Notes: a model not told the origin generated them from the letters alone. DNA of 64,000 nucleotides from Prorocentrum cordatum (GCA_963575745.1 CAUYUJ010015838.1:311001-375000); one strand, 5' to 3'. Positions 31,823 to 40,596 are shown, numbered from the stretch's first letter. Numbers and translations: made by a program.

Positions 31823-32860
31823 TTACGCGCACTTCTTGTCTTTGGGAGCTGCCCCTGATGCCTTTGATGTAGTTTTCAATGGCCTCTTATCGGCACCACG
31901 CCGCGATGAGGAGGCATCCTTTGATGGTCCCTCCAGCGCCGGCGTCCAGCCAGTCCTGCGTGTCCGGCCAGGTGTAGGGGCGCGACGTGGTACAGGGCCC
32001 TTCGGGGTAGGAGTGCTGGCGCCTTGAAATGCAGCTGCTGCGGCGGCCACTGCTGGTCCTCTGGATCGCCGTCGATCAGCAGGTTGCCCCGCGGGTCGTC
32101 GTTGCTTGCTATCTCCAGGATTGGGGTCATCTGGGCTTTTCCTCTTCTCCTGTTTAGGCGGTTGTCTGAGCTGATCAGGTCCGAGTGACTTAGACTGATT
32201 CGACGAATCCGAAGATGGAGAAATATCAATAGGCGGATCTGTCTTCGGCTTGGGAGGAGGTGTTTTTGGCGATGCCCCTGCGGGTATCCATTGCCCATAT
32301 CGCACGGGCCCTCTGCCAGGATTAAGGTCCGCGCCATCGGGCTTTCTGAGCGCCATATTCCCGATAGTGGCCTTTCCCCTCATGGACAAGTTATATCTAG
32401 TAGCGTTAAGCCTTTCATCACTCGCAGTCTTTACCCAACCTACAGATCCAGCGCGGTAAGCGACCTTTCTTTTTGGGGGAAGATCCATGTCATCAGTGAC
32501 GATGCACCTAGGGTCAATGGGGGCGTCCGCATCGCAAGTGACGTCCGTGACAGTGGAGCGGGCGTAGGAGTAGTCCGAGGCGTGCCCTGCAGGAGCTGCT
32601 GCCGTGGGGTCCACCGTTTCGGCCATATCTTCAGCTTCATCACATGATTGCTGGTCGTCTTCTTCTGCTTTGGGCGAAGCTGGTTTCCCCGCATTGCAAC
32701 CGCGGTTGAATATATTAGATAATGAACAGGTGAAAAAGATTCGTCCATGTCTTAATATATTGGGATATTTGTTGGGCTGTAGCTTGTTCGTAGTCGTCTT
32801 CCGCCAACTGCCCGTTGTATGGTGTTGCATTTGGATCGGTACAATAATCCCGACCATCAC
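31823..32860 (-). CDS. unassigned element protein, proline/lysine-rich C-terminus
   Basis: The longest frame between Gag and protease (345 codons, of which about the last 290 look genuine). An acidic start is followed by a compact region (YRAGSVGWVKTASDERL, then NMALRKPDGADLNPGRG) and a Pro/Ser/Lys-rich tail. Four hairpin insertions are read in one frame: AGKPA (32679), AGHAS (32577), AGASP (32268), AGQPA (32079). The poly-Ala run and basic tail suggest disorder or nucleic-acid binding. I do not recognise a domain. Confidence 0.45.
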   Translation of the reverse strand: MMVGIIVPIQMQHHTTGSWRKTTTNKLQPNKYPNILRHGRIFFTCSLSNIFNRGCNAGKPASPKAEEDDQQSCDEAEDMAETVDPTAAAPAGHASDYSYARSTVTDVTCDADAPIDPRCIVTDDMDLPPKRKVAYRAGSVGWVKTASDERLNATRYNLSMRGKATIGNMALRKPDGADLNPGRGPVRYGQWIPAGASPKTPPPKPKTDPPIDISPSSDSSNQSKSLGPDQLRQPPKQEKRKSPDDPNPGDSKQRRPAGQPADRRRSRGPAVAAAAAAFQGASTPTPKGPVPRRAPTPGRTRRTGWTPALEGPSKDASSSRRGADKRPLKTTSKASGAAPKDKKCA

Positions 32861-33090
32861 CGCGAGACCAGACCCACGGTGTCTGGCGGAAGTTGGGGCT
32901 CCATGATGGGCGTCTCATGGGACAGCCGAGCCTGTGGCGGGCATGCTCGAAGCAATGTGCAACCAGCGCACCTGCGAAGTTTCCGTTCCTCGATGATGGC
33001 CCTCTTGAGGTCGCGCTTTATAAGGGCTTCTTGTGTTCTGACAGCCTCTGTCTTTTTAACGAATGACCTTGCCTTTTTCATGTCGGTCAA
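32715..33090 (-). CDS. unassigned element-coding frames (two joined by a shift)
   Basis: A basic helical frame (LTDMKKARSFVKKTEAV ... IIEERKLRR, 33090-32857) overlaps a second one (RDYCTDPNATPYNGQLAEDD ... YIKTWTNLF, 32918-32715). Both have ordinary protein composition and lie in line with the element. Function unknown. Confidence 0.35.
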
Positions 33091-33489
33091 CCTGGCGAAG
33101 AGAATGCCAGTGGCGCATGTGGTACTCAGTCCAACCCTTGTCCAACCACTGCTGCACTGTATCTGGGTCTATGCGCTGATGAGCCAATCCAGCATCAGAG
33201 TTGCTAACAAGGCGCTGCATTCCGCCTTCTGGATATTCCTCGCGAGGTCCCCCCCCCCCTGGGGCGGGCGTCCCCGCGGGCGCTCCCTCCTCGGGGGAGC
33301 GTCAGGTCTATTGCCCTTCCATGGAGAGGCCCTTGGCCCCCTCGCATCATGAGGGTGAGGGCGCTGAAGGCCGCTAGAGCGAGCGCCACTGGAGCGCGCG
33401 CGCACACGGTCGGGTGAGCCACTGCGGACCCGACCGCGACGTACCAAACGTGCGCCATCTTCCCATTCTTCGTCATCGTCGTCGGCGCG

Positions 33490-34131
33490 CTACTTGCGTC
33501 TCCAGGACTGGCGACTTGCCGATGGCTCCTGGCGGCTCATGGAACGGTCCGGTGCTACGAATGCATGTTGAAATCTTTCGTTGTGGCCGAGTCCATACTG
33601 AATGCCTTCAGACAGTTCGCGAACATCTCGCGGGTTTCCCCGCAAAGGGTCATCATCGCTGAATTCCACGCTTTTCGGATTGCCGATAACCCGAGGATAA
33701 AGCACCCACTGAAGTTCCTCCTCTGTCGCAGGAATAATGGCTTCTGAATCCGCGGGCGCCCCCGTCATTTCGACATCCTCTTCGGCGGGCATGCGGAAGT
33801 TCTCGACAAATTCAATATCAGCAGGTTGCCCCGCGATGGGCGTGCCCAGCCAGTCTGCCAGATCGATATCATTGTGGCCAGTAAATGACTGCACGAACAG
33901 CCCGTCGGCATAATTTTCGAAGGACATACTGGCACTCAAATATCTGGCAGCCATGAAGTTAGCTACTGCAACTGAGCTATCGGCAGGGTCGGTCAAAAGT
34001 GACTCCAAGTCAACATACTGTATATCCGAATCAGTTTGAGCCAGATGTATCGACGGACCTCTGCCTCCCCCATCGCCCTGAAGGCATTCGCGGCGAAAGT
34101 GCTGTGAGTTATGGCATATGTCGCACTCCAT
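33490..34131 (-). CDS. gag: Gag zinc knuckle and following region
   Basis: Near the start of this 213-codon frame is CDICHNSQHFRREC, a perfect C-x2-C-x4-H-x4-C retroviral-type knuckle that would bind element RNA. A basic KGKGRWGNPKDANGK segment sits just upstream in the same frame. The rest is acidic, with two in-frame hairpin insertions (AGQPA at 33821, TGAPA at 33752) and one in another frame (33630). The frame stops at 33490 after an Arg/Ser-rich tail. Confidence 0.7.
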   Translation of the reverse strand: MECDICHNSQHFRRECLQGDGGGRGPSIHLAQTDSDIQYVDLESLLTDPADSSVAVANFMAARYLSASMSFENYADGLFVQSFTGHNDIDLADWLGTPIAGQPADIEFVENFRMPAEEDVEMTGAPADSEAIIPATEEELQWVLYPRVIGNPKSVEFSDDDPLRGNPRDVRELSEGIQYGLGHNERFQHAFVAPDRSMSRQEPSASRQSWRRK

Positions 34132-34392
34132 AGTTTTACCGTTGGCATCTTTCGGGTTTCCCCAACGTCCCTTACCTTTTCCTGCTGTATGCCTACGTTC
34201 CTGCCTGCACCTAGGAATATATCTTCAGACTGTGGCCCGGTAAGGGATGCTAGGAATGCTAGCGTGCCTCTGCCATACAACCGCCGCCGCTCACCTTGCC
34301 TCGACCCTAACCTCGACCCTTGCCTTTTCCCTTGAGCACCCGTCGGACGATGCGCCGTACTTTGCGACTTCACGAACTGGCTTCGTCAGAAC

Positions 34393-34840
34393 TCACCTCC
34401 TCCTGCGTGTATGCTTCTGGTATCCTAAGGATAACCATTGCGCCTGTTGTTCTTCCGTGAGGTACGTGGGCATATCGGAGCAGTCAAAGCCAGTGGCCTC
34501 GTCGTCCGAAGACGCGTCGGCGTCAGTACCGGAGTCGAAGTCGGACTCAGCAGGTTGCCCCGCTGAGCCCGTTAGGGTCGTGGCTTGCGCAGGGGACGCC
34601 GCGTCGGGCGGCCCCCGAAACCTGGCCCGGGAGTCTTGCGACCCTGAAGCCGGACCACCATTCTGAGCCAGAAGTAGTGTAGTGGTCTCTGTTGGCTGCG
34701 GATCGCCATTCCTGACGTTATTAGCAGGTTGCCCTGCTTTGGCCTCAACGTGGAAGGTCTCGGTTCGGTGACCGTGACTCTGAATATCACCAATATTGCC
34801 AAGGGTTCTCTCAGCAATGTGAGCCTATGACCTCATGCGT
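34393..34840 (-). CDS. gag: Gag continuation, acidic linker region
   Basis: A frame of about 145 codons that follows Gag after two frame changes and stops at 34393. It begins with AERTLGNIGDIQSHGH, has two AGQPA hairpin insertions (34723 and 34550), then an acidic DSGTDADASSDDEATGFD patch. Its end (LGYQKHTRRR) is basic. Confidence 0.5.
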
Positions 34841-34884
34841 TCAAGTAGAGTCAAGCTGTTGCTGGTCCCTCGGCATGTGGTGGT

Positions 34885-35748
34885 TTAGTGGCTGCAGGAG
34901 TTGCTGTGCACGCGATGTCCCCACTCCAAGGGCTCTGAACAACATAAATGTAGAATTTGGAAGTTGGGGATGTGATAGCCTGCCGTTTCAGCTTCATAGC
35001 GGGCTACCTCGAAGAGCGCCAAAATCTGGTCGATCCGTTCTCCCGCATGGACTCGGAAGTCAATGAGAGCTGTACCAGAGTTCAGTTGGTGTTCCTCTTC
35101 TAGGTTGTCGAACTTCGTACTTAAGAGGAACATGATGTAGGTGGCGCCATCGGTATGGCGGCCACCTATGTTAACGCCGAAATTGATAACTGCTGGGGGA
35201 ACTCTCATGGCTATGGTCCGTGCGAGGCCCCTCAAGCCTCGCTGCAAGGCTGCAGCTTGTTGGGAGGGCGTCATGTTGCCTGTGGTCACGTTGATCCAGG
35301 CATGCGCCTCGCGGACGAATTCGCGGAAAGGTACTTGATAAGACGGGCCCCAGTGGGGGCCGGTCGTTCTTGTGTCGTCTCCGCCGCGCATATGTCCTAC
35401 CGCGCACCCGATAGCGACCCATGTGAGCCCAAAGATAGTAATGCCAATCCAATGGCCTCGCAGGTCGTAATCGGATGTAATCGGTCGAGGTTTCCGGTAT
35501 GCGGTCGTAAGCCTGCGTGGGGGTGGAGGCGGCACAATGTCGTATCGCATGTTTCCATGCATTATGTCTCCGAAGAGGTTCCCAAGTGGAGTAGGTGGGT
35601 GGACTTCAGGAGTGTAGTAGCGAAGGGATGTAGGACGCAGGCAAGAGGCCTCCGCGTAGGCAGAGGTGTCACTGCAAAAGTCATTGCTATGTTGCGTAGT
35701 TATACACATTCCTCGGCGCAGACCCACTGCACCCTGATGTTCCACCAC
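34885..35748 (-). CDS. gag: Gag, N-terminal part
   Basis: The ATG at 35748 opens a 287-codon frame about 70 bp after the primer-binding site. The first ~110 residues include a PPPPPRR run and a hydrophobic stretch (HWIGITIFGLTWVAIGC). The rest is an amphipathic helical region typical of capsid (from FREFVREAHAWINVT to RIDQILALFEVARYEAE). After FQI near 34955 the true frame moves to LFRALGVGTSRAQQLLQPL, so the last ~20 residues of this ORF are a frameshift artefact. Confidence 0.65.
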   Translation of the reverse strand: MVEHQGAVGLRRGMCITTQHSNDFCSDTSAYAEASCLRPTSLRYYTPEVHPPTPLGNLFGDIMHGNMRYDIVPPPPPRRLTTAYRKPRPITSDYDLRGHWIGITIFGLTWVAIGCAVGHMRGGDDTRTTGPHWGPSYQVPFREFVREAHAWINVTTGNMTPSQQAAALQRGLRGLARTIAMRVPPAVINFGVNIGGRHTDGATYIMFLLSTKFDNLEEEHQLNSGTALIDFRVHAGERIDQILALFEVARYEAETAGYHIPNFQILHLCCSEPLEWGHRVHSNSCSH

Positions 35749-35815
35749 GTCAGTAGTCCACTGGATAATGCCGTGGATGGTGAGGAATAGAACTAGAGCT
35801 GACCACCATAGACTA

Positions 35816-35827
35816 GCTCCGCCACCA
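35816..35827 (-). promoter_or_regulatory. candidate primer-binding site
   Basis: The 12 bases directly after the 5' LTR read TGGTGGCGGAGC on the sense strand. They begin with the TGG expected to pair with the CCA end of a tRNA and resemble the copia site TGGTATCAGAGC at both ends. They would pair with a tRNA ending GCUCCGCCACCA. Confidence 0.6.
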
Positions 35828-36081
35828 AGTTTGAAAAGGGGTTGGGAGGCCCAACCAGCAGCTTCGCCTTAGGCGAAGCCCATCTCCCGCTCTGTTGTAC
35901 CGTAGTAGCGATAGTCCCAGTAGTAGGGGGCGAGCCATCTCAAGCAATTTTGGTATCGATGGCGAATGGTACACCTCGCGCTGAGGTGCACTCAGATCTG
36001 GGCGGCCGGCCGCTTTGAGACGGGCAGCCGCGGATGCACGCTCGTTCCCACTCACATGCAACACCCAGCCCACTTCAGAGT
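35828..36081 (-). repeat. 5' LTR of the copia element
   Basis: In element orientation it runs ACTCTGAAGTGG to TTTTCAAACT, directly followed by the primer-binding site. It has an internal palindrome GGGCGGCCGGCCGC-like core (near 36000) and an inverted pair around TTCGCCTTAGGCGAA (35863-35877), which may be transcription or processing signals. It does not end in the usual TG...CA. Confidence 0.85.
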
Positions 36082-36086
36082 CCAAG

Positions 36087-36235
36087 AGGGCCCTCGGCAG
36101 CCCAAGACGCCATCCAAGAAGGCTGAAGATAGCTGAAGATGGCACAAGACAGCCGCCGACATGCCTCCAAGAGGCCCCAAGACAGCCTCAAGACGGTGCC
36201 AAGTGCCCTTCGAGCCTTCCTAGGCACCCTCTACT
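36087..36235 (+). repeat. CCAAGAGGCC minisatellite, right flank of the retrotransposon
   Basis: Units such as CCCAAGACGCC, TCCAAGAAGGC and TCCAAGAGGCCC. The same family is on the left flank (20925-20951), so the element inserted into one array. Confidence 0.75.
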
Positions 36236-36334
36236 GCCCAAATCCTTCAAACACCCTAGCAACAAAACAACCATGTGTGTTTTTCTTTTTGTTATGCTCG
36301 CTTATGATAAGCATTTAAGGCCTTAAGATGACCC

Positions 36335-36545
36335 CAAGATGTCCCAAGGGAACCCCAAGAGGAGCCCAAGAGGGCCCCAAGACGGTCCCAAGAGAGCCCA
36401 CGAGACGCGCAAGAGCGCCCCAAGGCAAGAGCGCCCCAAGAGCGCCCAAGAGGCAATTTTGGAGGCTCCGAGGGGGGGGGCCCAATTGAGCGCCCACCTC
36501 TTTTTGAGCCTTGGGGGCCCAGACGGCCCCACGAGACCTCCCAGA
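36335..36545 (+). repeat. CCAAGAGGCC minisatellite, second block
   Basis: GGGCCCCAAGACGGTCCCAAG-type and AAGAGCGCCC units in 10-12-bp steps. ORFs on the minus strand (Leu/Gly/Ser-rich) come from the array. Confidence 0.75.
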
Positions 36546-36880
36546 TCCACCCAAAGGGAACGCGCGTGCCAGGGACAAAATGACCCTCATTAAGACGCAC
36601 ACTGCGTCTACAGGTGACCGGCCCAGACACCCCGGCAGGCGGGGGCGCAGGCGCGGCGACCGGCGGCGGAACGGGGGGGAGAAGTCGCCCTTTCGGCGCC
36701 AAACTCCAGCCGAACCACATTCGGAGGCGAGGCCAGGGGGAGGGGGGGAGGGGGAAGGGGCAAAAGCAAACGACAGCCAAAGGCACACTGCAGCACCACG
36801 AGTAAACGATGGCGCGGCAAAAAAAGGGGACCTGACCCACCATGTCTCGCTAGAGGTGTAGCTGAAACCCGTCATAGCGC
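36546..36880. other. no gene seen
   Basis: GC-rich sequence with GGCGG and GGGGGAGGG low-complexity patches (36640-36770). Confidence 0.45.
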
Positions 36881-38130
36881 CATCCAGAAGAGGAAGACCA
36901 CTGGTGTGCGTTCACGAGGTTGAGCCACCTCCAGCCTGTAGCCAGTGCGTGCACATCGCATCCGACTCTCGCGGTTCGGGGGCAAAACGATGCAATGTAC
37001 TGACGGGGGCTGGTAGCAGACTGATCTGCTAGGAGAGCTACCACGAACTGCAGAAGGCTGAACCACTCGATGCAGGGCCGCTCCCTGGCGAAGCCAAACA
37101 TCGGGTGTCACCGAATGCATGGCTGACGGCCGCACCCGATCCACACCTGTCACACAGCCCGGGCGGAAGCCAAGTAAGCCGACGCCCGCGGGGTGCAGAT
37201 GCCTGGCGGCGACCGAACTGCTGGCCGTAACGCACGTAGGCGGCGTGCTGACGGCGGGCCGAGACGTCCTTGTGGTAGCGCCATGACCGGGTCAACGACG
37301 AACCAGGGCGAAACTCAGACAGGAGGGGGGCGCGGCCAGCCGCTGAGCACCGGTGTCACTGTGGGATGGCGGGCCACCATCCACTAAAGTACCACTGGTG
37401 TGCGCGCACAAGGCTGGCAACCACCAGCCGGTAGCCAATGCGCTCACATCGTATCCGACTCACGCGGTCCGGGGGCACAACGATGCGATGTCCTGGCGAG
37501 GGCTGGGGCTGTGGCTGCGCCGAAAAGAGCCGAACGAACTTGGACTGCAGAAGGCTGAACCACTCGATGCGGGCCGCTCACTCGACGAGGCCAGTCACCA
37601 TGCGCATGGTGGGCAACCACCCCCACACAACACCTGCCGCGCTGCCCATGCGGAAGACGGATGCGCCCGAAGCCGGGGCATACGGATGGCTGGCAGCTGC
37701 CGAGCCGCTGGGCTGTACCATTCGCTGGCGGCGTGCTGACTTGCCAAGGCTGGGTCGGCGCTGATGCTCCCTGGGCAGGTCTCAGGGCGGACGCTCTTCA
37801 ACGGTCGACGCAATCTATGCCGTTGATCGGGGGGGGGGGGGGGGCGCAGCCAAAAGCCGCAGAGACTTGCGAATGAGAGGAGGGGGGCGCAGCCTATGGC
37901 CGCTGGACGCAGGTAGTGATGCCCTGGGCCTCCATGCGCGGAACTTCTTGACCACGGGCGCGCTGACTTGCCAAGGCGTCCTTGTAGCAGAACAAAAGCT
38001 AAATCGGCAGCGAGGGGCCGAAGCTCCCTGGGCCGGTCTCAGGGCGAGCGAACATCTGCGGCCGCGGCAATCTTCGCACGGGGGGGGGCGCAGCCGAAAA
38101 CCGCAGAGACATTGCGAATGAATGGGGGGG
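36881..38130 (+). repeat. ~494-bp tandem family
   Basis: ACCACTGGTGTGCG begins units at 36897 and 37391, and both continue through CACATCG(C/T)ATCCGACTC, then CAGAAGGCTGAACCACTCG. The second unit runs on to GGCTGGCAGCTGCCGAGC (37688) and GGGCGCAGCCAAAAGCCGCAGAGAC (37840-37866). A third relative is 43810-44240. Related GGGGGCGCAGCC boxes recur at 37885 and 38088. Confidence 0.75.
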
Positions 38131-38157
38131 GCGGAGGAGGGGGAGGGGGAGGAGGAG

Positions 38158-38158
38158 T

Positions 38159-38190
<32 letters not shown>

Positions 38191-38196
38191 TCTCAC
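38158..38196. repeat. (TC)n microsatellite
   Basis: About 38 bp of TC repeat after a GGAGGG-rich stretch. Confidence 0.9.
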
Positions 38197-38254
38197 TTCC
38201 CATTCAAGCCGAATCCAAGCAGAGGCGTGTGAAAAGGAGGCCCTGGGTTGGGGT

Positions 38255-38629
38255 CTAGAGGCTTAGCTCAAACCCCTCTCTCGCCAGTTCCTGCGACCTG
38301 TCAGCAAAGGCTGATGCGCACAGTGGGGCGCCAGCGCGGGGGCGCGGCCAAGGCGTTTGCCAGCCTCGCACGAGATCGTAGAAGAGTGCCAGCAGCGTGA
38401 CGGTGGCCATCCAGCGGGCTGAAATGATATGTAGTAGCTGCATGGAGTAGGCGAGGATATCCGTCCAGCAGCTGGCGACATGAAACTTGGCAAGATACGT
38501 CAAAGCACAGCAGATGTACAAGAAAGAAGCTGCGCTCTGACGCCAGTCAAATTCAGGGCCCAATCGGGGGCTGGGTCGAATAAGGCCCCTCACCTCATCC
38601 GACCCGAGACTGCAGAAGGCACGAGGCAC
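38255..38629 (-). CDS. hypothetical frame with hydrophobic segments
   Basis: A 124-codon frame, start codon uncertain (GTG at the open end), with two hydrophobic stretches (SFLYICCALTYLAKF and MATVTLLALFYDLV) that could span a membrane. No neighbour supports it and it may be chance. The rest of 38197-39070 holds no other candidate. Confidence 0.2.
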   Translation of the reverse strand: MPRAFCSLGSDEVRGLIRPSPRLGPEFDWRQSAASFLYICCALTYLAKFHVASCWTDILAYSMQLLHIISARWMATVTLLALFYDLVRGWQTPWPRPRAGAPLCASAFADRSQELAREGFELSL

Positions 38630-39070
38630 AGAAATTCCACTGCACTCTCAGGAAGCGGGGAGCTCGCTCCACCCCACCTCCTAGGAGCCAAGGAAAATCC
38701 CCCAACTCGCTCGAAGATCAGACGCTGACGGTGGTGGTTTAGCCAGCACACGCCGCACGAAGCGTTCGCGCAGCTCCAGGACTCCCACACCCCCGTCAGC
38801 GACTGCCCCCGTAGCTCCCACACAGGCCTCGGAGGACGCCGCAGGCGCCACGCCTCAGAGAACGAGCGAACTCCGCTGCCGTAGGCCTCGGCCGTTAGGC
38901 CTCAGCCTGGCTCGCGGTCCCTGGAGCCCAAGAAGAGAGACGCATCCGCAAAGGGGCGTGGCGACGAGCGGGGCAAGCGCCGATCAGCGATCAGCTCAGA
39001 AGGATAAGAAGATACAGCATTCCAATGAGAAATCATGAGTTCCCAATGAGAATCTTGAAGTACTGTCGCC

Positions 39071-39997
39071 CTAGGCGCCGCTGCCTCTAGCACCTCCTCC
39101 ACGGCCAAGCTGTCGTACTAGATTGCCCCTCGGGGCGCGTCCGCTCATGATCTGGCCTCCCATGCTGCGCGTCGCCTCGGCTATGATCGTCTCCACGGGC
39201 GTCCGTATGCCTCGAACTTGAAGGTGCGAGGTTGGCATCTCTGTTGGCAGAAGCTGGTGCAGATCGTCCTCGGGCAGTCCGATGGCCTTCAGCATCTTCT
39301 CGCGGTCCGTCTGCTCCTTCGGCAGTACGAGTTCTCCGCGGCAACTGAACAAAATGCGCGCCGTGGGTTCTTCCCCTGGCTTCTGGAACGTTGGCAGCAT
39401 CATCATCTCCTTCACCCAAGTCCGAGCGCTGTCGGGGCCCCTGACCTTGAGCATGTCGTGCAAGCGCTGCAGCCCCGCGAGCATTGATCGCATCCTGGGT
39501 GAGCAGTCCTTGTGATCGAAGCTGAGCAAAGCGCTCCGAGCCCCTGAAAGGCACTGGCACCCTGGGGGTCCGAGGTCGGCCTCTGGGTCCTCCTTCCGTC
39601 GCTTGAGGCACTGCTGGAAGCAATCCTGAATCGGCACTGGCAAGTCGCACTTTTTGTTGATCAGGATGGTGGCGTGCGACTCGTTTTCCAGCGTCCTGAC
39701 CCTGCCCTCGAGTTGGACGAGAAGACTCTGCATGTCGCGAGGGTGCTCTCCATGCTCTCGTCCTCGTCTTCCTCCGCTGCCTCTGCCCCTCCTTTCCCCC
39801 TTTTCCTGGGCGGCCCTGCGGCGTGCACTGGCCCACGAGGGCGTGGTGCTGCTAGCCAGCTCGACCCCTCCATCGCGTGGGGGGCTGAACTTCACGCATG
39901 TGAAAGATGGAAGCAAGTGTGGAACAATGCGTTCTCTGGCGCGCTTGAAGTAATCAGCTGCGGTCTCGAACGATGATAGACATGCGACACATTCCAA
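39071..39997 (-). CDS. LINE C-terminal domain with coiled coil
   Basis: A 308-codon frame. It has CVACLSSFETAADYFKRARE (a C2H2-like half), a basic stretch, a coiled coil (LLVQLEGRVRTLENESHATI), a Cys-rich region (LGPPGCQCLSG) and a Gly-rich end. It overlaps the preceding frame by ~100 bp, so a shift separates them. Confidence 0.5.
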   Translation of the reverse strand: MECVACLSSFETAADYFKRARERIVPHLLPSFTCVKFSPPRDGGVELASSTTPSWASARRRAAQEKGERRGRGSGGRRGREHGEHPRDMQSLLVQLEGRVRTLENESHATILINKKCDLPVPIQDCFQQCLKRRKEDPEADLGPPGCQCLSGARSALLSFDHKDCSPRMRSMLAGLQRLHDMLKVRGPDSARTWVKEMMMLPTFQKPGEEPTARILFSCRGELVLPKEQTDREKMLKAIGLPEDDLHQLLPTEMPTSHLQVRGIRTPVETIIAEATRSMGGQIMSGRAPRGNLVRQLGRGGGARGSGA

Positions 39998-40596
39998 TTT
40001 GGGCTCAATAAGAGGCGCGGCGAATCGCGCACGACCTTTTGGACAGTAGTTCCTTTTTTTCGACTGCTTGCGATGCGTTGCCTCGCTGTGTCATTATCTC
40101 GAATTGTCGATTCACATAAGACGCAATAGTTCTTGTTCGTGACGACTTTTGCTATGTTTGCCCGACCGTGCGACCACCCTATTGCCGATGCGATGCGTGC
40201 GTATAATTGTTCTTTTGACGGCCAGAGCGAGTTGCATACGCTTCCGTCATCCCACACCTCCAAGTAACCAGCTGCAGGACCAGCAGCCGCGCGGGCCTCT
40301 GTATCTCGCAGGAGGAAGCGCGCTCTGAGCTCTCCGACATCAATGCTGCAAAAGTCGGTCGGGTCCTGGAACAAAAACTCGAAAGGTGTCTGCGTCGAAT
40401 ACAAGACCGCACCTGCCTCCACCTCCTGAAGGCTGTCTAAGTCATTCTGAGCCTGGCGAGCCCGCGGATTAGCAGATTCGGCCACGCAGCCGTCGTCGGT
40501 GAAAATCTGATCATCGAACCTCGTGTTGCCGAAGACTGTTGCCAGATATTGTGCGTTGTCCTTCTTGCGTGAAACCATTTCTTGCAACCGTTTCAA
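39892..40596 (-). CDS. LINE C-terminal region
   Basis: A 234-codon frame in line with the RT (MKRLQEMVSRKKDNAQYLAT), acidic in the middle, with a Cys pair (YCVLCEST) in the last third that could be a knuckle. Confidence 0.5.
   Translation of the reverse strand: MKRLQEMVSRKKDNAQYLATVFGNTRFDDQIFTDDGCVAESANPRARQAQNDLDSLQEVEAGAVLYSTQTPFEFLFQDPTDFCSIDVGELRARFLLRDTEARAAAGPAAGYLEVWDDGSVCNSLWPSKEQLYARIASAIGWSHGRANIAKVVTNKNYCVLCESTIRDNDTARQRIASSRKKGTTVQKVVRDSPRLLLSPNWNVSHVYHRSRPQLITSSAPENALFHTCFHLSHA

Larger units (their letters stand above)
21319..34736 (-). repeat. interspersed 14-nt hairpin family, about 29 copies
   Basis: Plus-strand consensus GCAGG-TTGC-CCCGC. Starts of good copies: 21319, 23323, 23419, 24606, 24720, 25954, 26719, 27337, 27533, 27820, 28163, 28901, 29366, 29393, 30029, 30203, 30354, 31665, 32079, 32679, 33264, 33630, 33752, 33821, 34550, 34723. 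Diverged: 27796, 29003, 32268, 32577. An enlarged relative is at 27037-27054. All point the same way. On the sense RNA the form is GCGGG-GCAA-CCUGC. In most cases the frame gives Ala-Gly-x-Pro-Ala. I found none outside the retrotransposon. Confidence 0.85.
20947..36086 (-). mobile_element. complete Ty1/copia-type LTR retrotransposon with 5-bp target duplication
   Basis: Direct repeats of 254 and 253 bp (35828-36081 and 20952-21204) bound a 15.1 kb element read on the minus strand. CCAAG flanks it at 20947-20951 and 36082-36086. Protein order is Gag, CCHC knuckle, long unassigned region, protease, Cys/His-rich region, integrase, reverse transcriptase, RNase H; integrase before RT defines copia. 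Frameshifts separate nearly every module, so this copy is dead or depends on others. The two LTRs differ at a noticeable minority of positions, so it is not very recent. About 29 copies of a 14-nt hairpin motif are scattered within it. Confidence 0.9.

Noticed and set aside
34146-34162. CGGGTTTCCCC as a hairpin copy
   Set aside because: It encodes the conserved RWGNP segment before the zinc knuckle and lacks the GC end on one side.
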